A DNA stretch of 50,539 nt from Abditibacteriota bacterium. GTDB taxonomy: Bacteria > Armatimonadota > UBA5829. Location: NCBI GenBank assembly GCA_017959625.1, contig JAGDAG010000202.1, positions 1 to 50,539 of the forward strand. The letters are read 5' to 3'. The position numbers and the translations under genes are program-made. Positions 49,793-50,539 of the stretch are shown here, one piece after another. Positions within the stretch are counted from its first letter, which is position 1; each line of letters begins with the position of its first letter. Below the pieces are notes generated by a model, which saw only the letters and a program-made list of their open reading frames with translations, was not told the origin of the DNA and made no database searches.

Positions 49793-50539
49793 ATGGAAAC
49801 AGAATCCGGCAAAACACCCTTCGTCCACCTTCACATGCACTCGGAATACTCCATTCTTGACGGTCTTTCGGGAATAGATTCCATGGTAGAAAGAGTGAAG
49901 GCTCTGGGCATACCTGCCGCCGCCCTCACCGACCACGGAGTGATGTACGGGAACCTGGCCTTTTACGACGCCTGCAACAAAGCGGGGATAAAGCCCCTGC
50001 TGGGCTGCGAGATATACGTTGCCCCCCGTTCCATGGAACAGAAGGAAAGGGGCATAGACGACAAAAACTATCACCTGGTGCTGCTGGCAAAAAACGAAAA
50101 GGGGTACCGGAATCTGGTCAAGCTGGTGTCCAGAGCATATATATCGGGTTTTTATTACAAGCCCAGGGCAGACAAGACCCTCCTGAAGACCTACAGCGAG
50201 GGGCTCATCGCCCTGTCTGCCTGCCTGGGAGGCGAGATACCTCAGATGATACTGTCGGGAAATATGGACGCCGCCCGGCAGGCTGTCGGCGAGTATGCCG
50301 ATATTTTCGGAAAAGACGATTTTTATCTGGAGGTTCAGGACCACGGGATCCCCGAAGAAAGGCTGGTTGCAGAGGCTGTTCAGAAGCTTGCGGACGAAAC
50401 CGGACTGAAGGCAGTCTGCACCAACGACAGCCATTATACACTGCGGGAGGACAGCGACGCCCACGACACTCTTATCTGCATTCAAACCAAAAAAATGAAA
50501 TCCGACCCGGACCGTATGAAATATGAACCGGAAAAATAC
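49793..50539 (+). CDS. dnaE: DNA polymerase III alpha subunit, 5' part
   Basis: The first 249 residues of the replicative polymerase; the frame is open at the window end (full family length about 1100-1200). AAGGAG precedes the ATG. The N-terminal PHP domain is clear: FVHLHMHSEYSILDGLSGIDSM with its metal-binding His residues, AAALTDHGVMYGNLAFYDAC, PLLGCEIYVAP, YHLVLLAKNEKGYRNLVKLVS and AVCTNDSHY. PHP domains in DnaE can carry a zinc-dependent proofreading activity; the ligands seen here look intact. Confidence 0.96.
   Translation, partial: METESGKTPFVHLHMHSEYSILDGLSGIDSMVERVKALGIPAAALTDHGVMYGNLAFYDACNKAGIKPLLGCEIYVAPRSMEQKERGIDDKNYHLVLLAKNEKGYRNLVKLVSRAYISGFYYKPRADKTLLKTYSEGLIALSACLGGEIPQMILSGNMDAARQAVGEYADIFGKDDFYLEVQDHGIPEERLVAEAVQKLADETGLKAVCTNDSHYTLREDSDAHDTLICIQTKKMKSDPDRMKYEPEKY

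Noticed and set aside
1..50539. CRISPR arrays, insertion sequences, rRNA genes or prophage
   Set aside because: No direct-repeat arrays, transposase motifs, rRNA sequence or phage structural genes were seen in reading the window.

Overview
The window is a dense bacterial chromosome segment of fairly high G+C by eye. About 42 protein genes, mostly on the minus strand, are packed into long operons with 1-, 4- and 8-nt start/stop overlaps. Three features constrain the host. A porin-like protein has a signal peptide, one SLH domain, a coiled coil and a beta-rich C-terminus ending in Phe, which is the outer-membrane tethering design of Terrabacteria-type diderms (Cyanobacteria, Deinococcota, Negativicutes, Armatimonadota and relatives). 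A T-box riboswitch precedes the tryptophan genes. There are three uroporphyrinogen-decarboxylase-like (URO-D) methyltransferase homologues and several glycan-related genes (GH78, GxGYxYP-like, an alpha/alpha-toroid protein). I infer an anaerobic, gut-type diderm of an Armatimonadota/Abditibacteriota-like lineage; this is a guess from gene content, not a measurement.

Layout. (1) 1-14765, minus: one promoter and a Trp-type T-box drive trpE-G-D-C-F, pheA, aroB, aroC, an aroE-aroK fusion, aroQ, aroA, tyrA, a DAHP synthase, trpB and trpA (trpA runs off the left edge). All seven shikimate steps plus the Trp, Phe and Tyr branches lie in one transcription unit. (2) 14788-19701, minus: GxGYxYP-like exported protein, URO-D-like protein, barrel-type putative hydrolase, histidine phosphatase. 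(3) 19855-20640, plus: rhodanese/cyclophilin-like lipoprotein, divergent from (2) through a perfect 15-bp inverted repeat that contains both -10 boxes. (4) 20717-27878, minus: manA, a DnaA-domain-I-like protein, two-subunit fumarase, membrane-anchored cyclophilin, 7-TM protein, GH78 rhamnosidase. (5) 27954-29888, minus: SLH porin with a consensus promoter and a ~180-nt leader. (6) 29888-30031: AT-rich tract plus a cluster of DnaA boxes, a candidate replication origin. (7) 30112-32115, plus: hrcA and a sugar isomerase. (8) 32128-38600, minus: holA, an RNase H fusion, a secreted protein, a URO-D-like protein, a DUF6485-like protein and a nucleoside hydrolase, then a lipoprotein with its own promoter. 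(9) 38609-39794, plus: a third URO-D-like gene. (10) 39882-46330, minus: parA, parB, galK, trxA, rph, rdgB, argS. (11) tRNA-Ser(CGA), an alpha/alpha-toroid exported protein, a frameshifted Gfo/Idh/MocA oxidoreductase, and the 5' end of dnaE.

parA-parB, two 16-bp parS-like palindromes (44854 and 48430) and the DnaA-box cluster near 30 kb together suggest an origin-proximal region. The most unusual items are the T-box-controlled aromatic supraoperon, the candidate origin with a DnaA-domain-I-like protein encoded about 3 kb away, the RNase H fusion with a 12-bp tandem repeat, and the URO-D paralogues whose metal-site motif has diverged.
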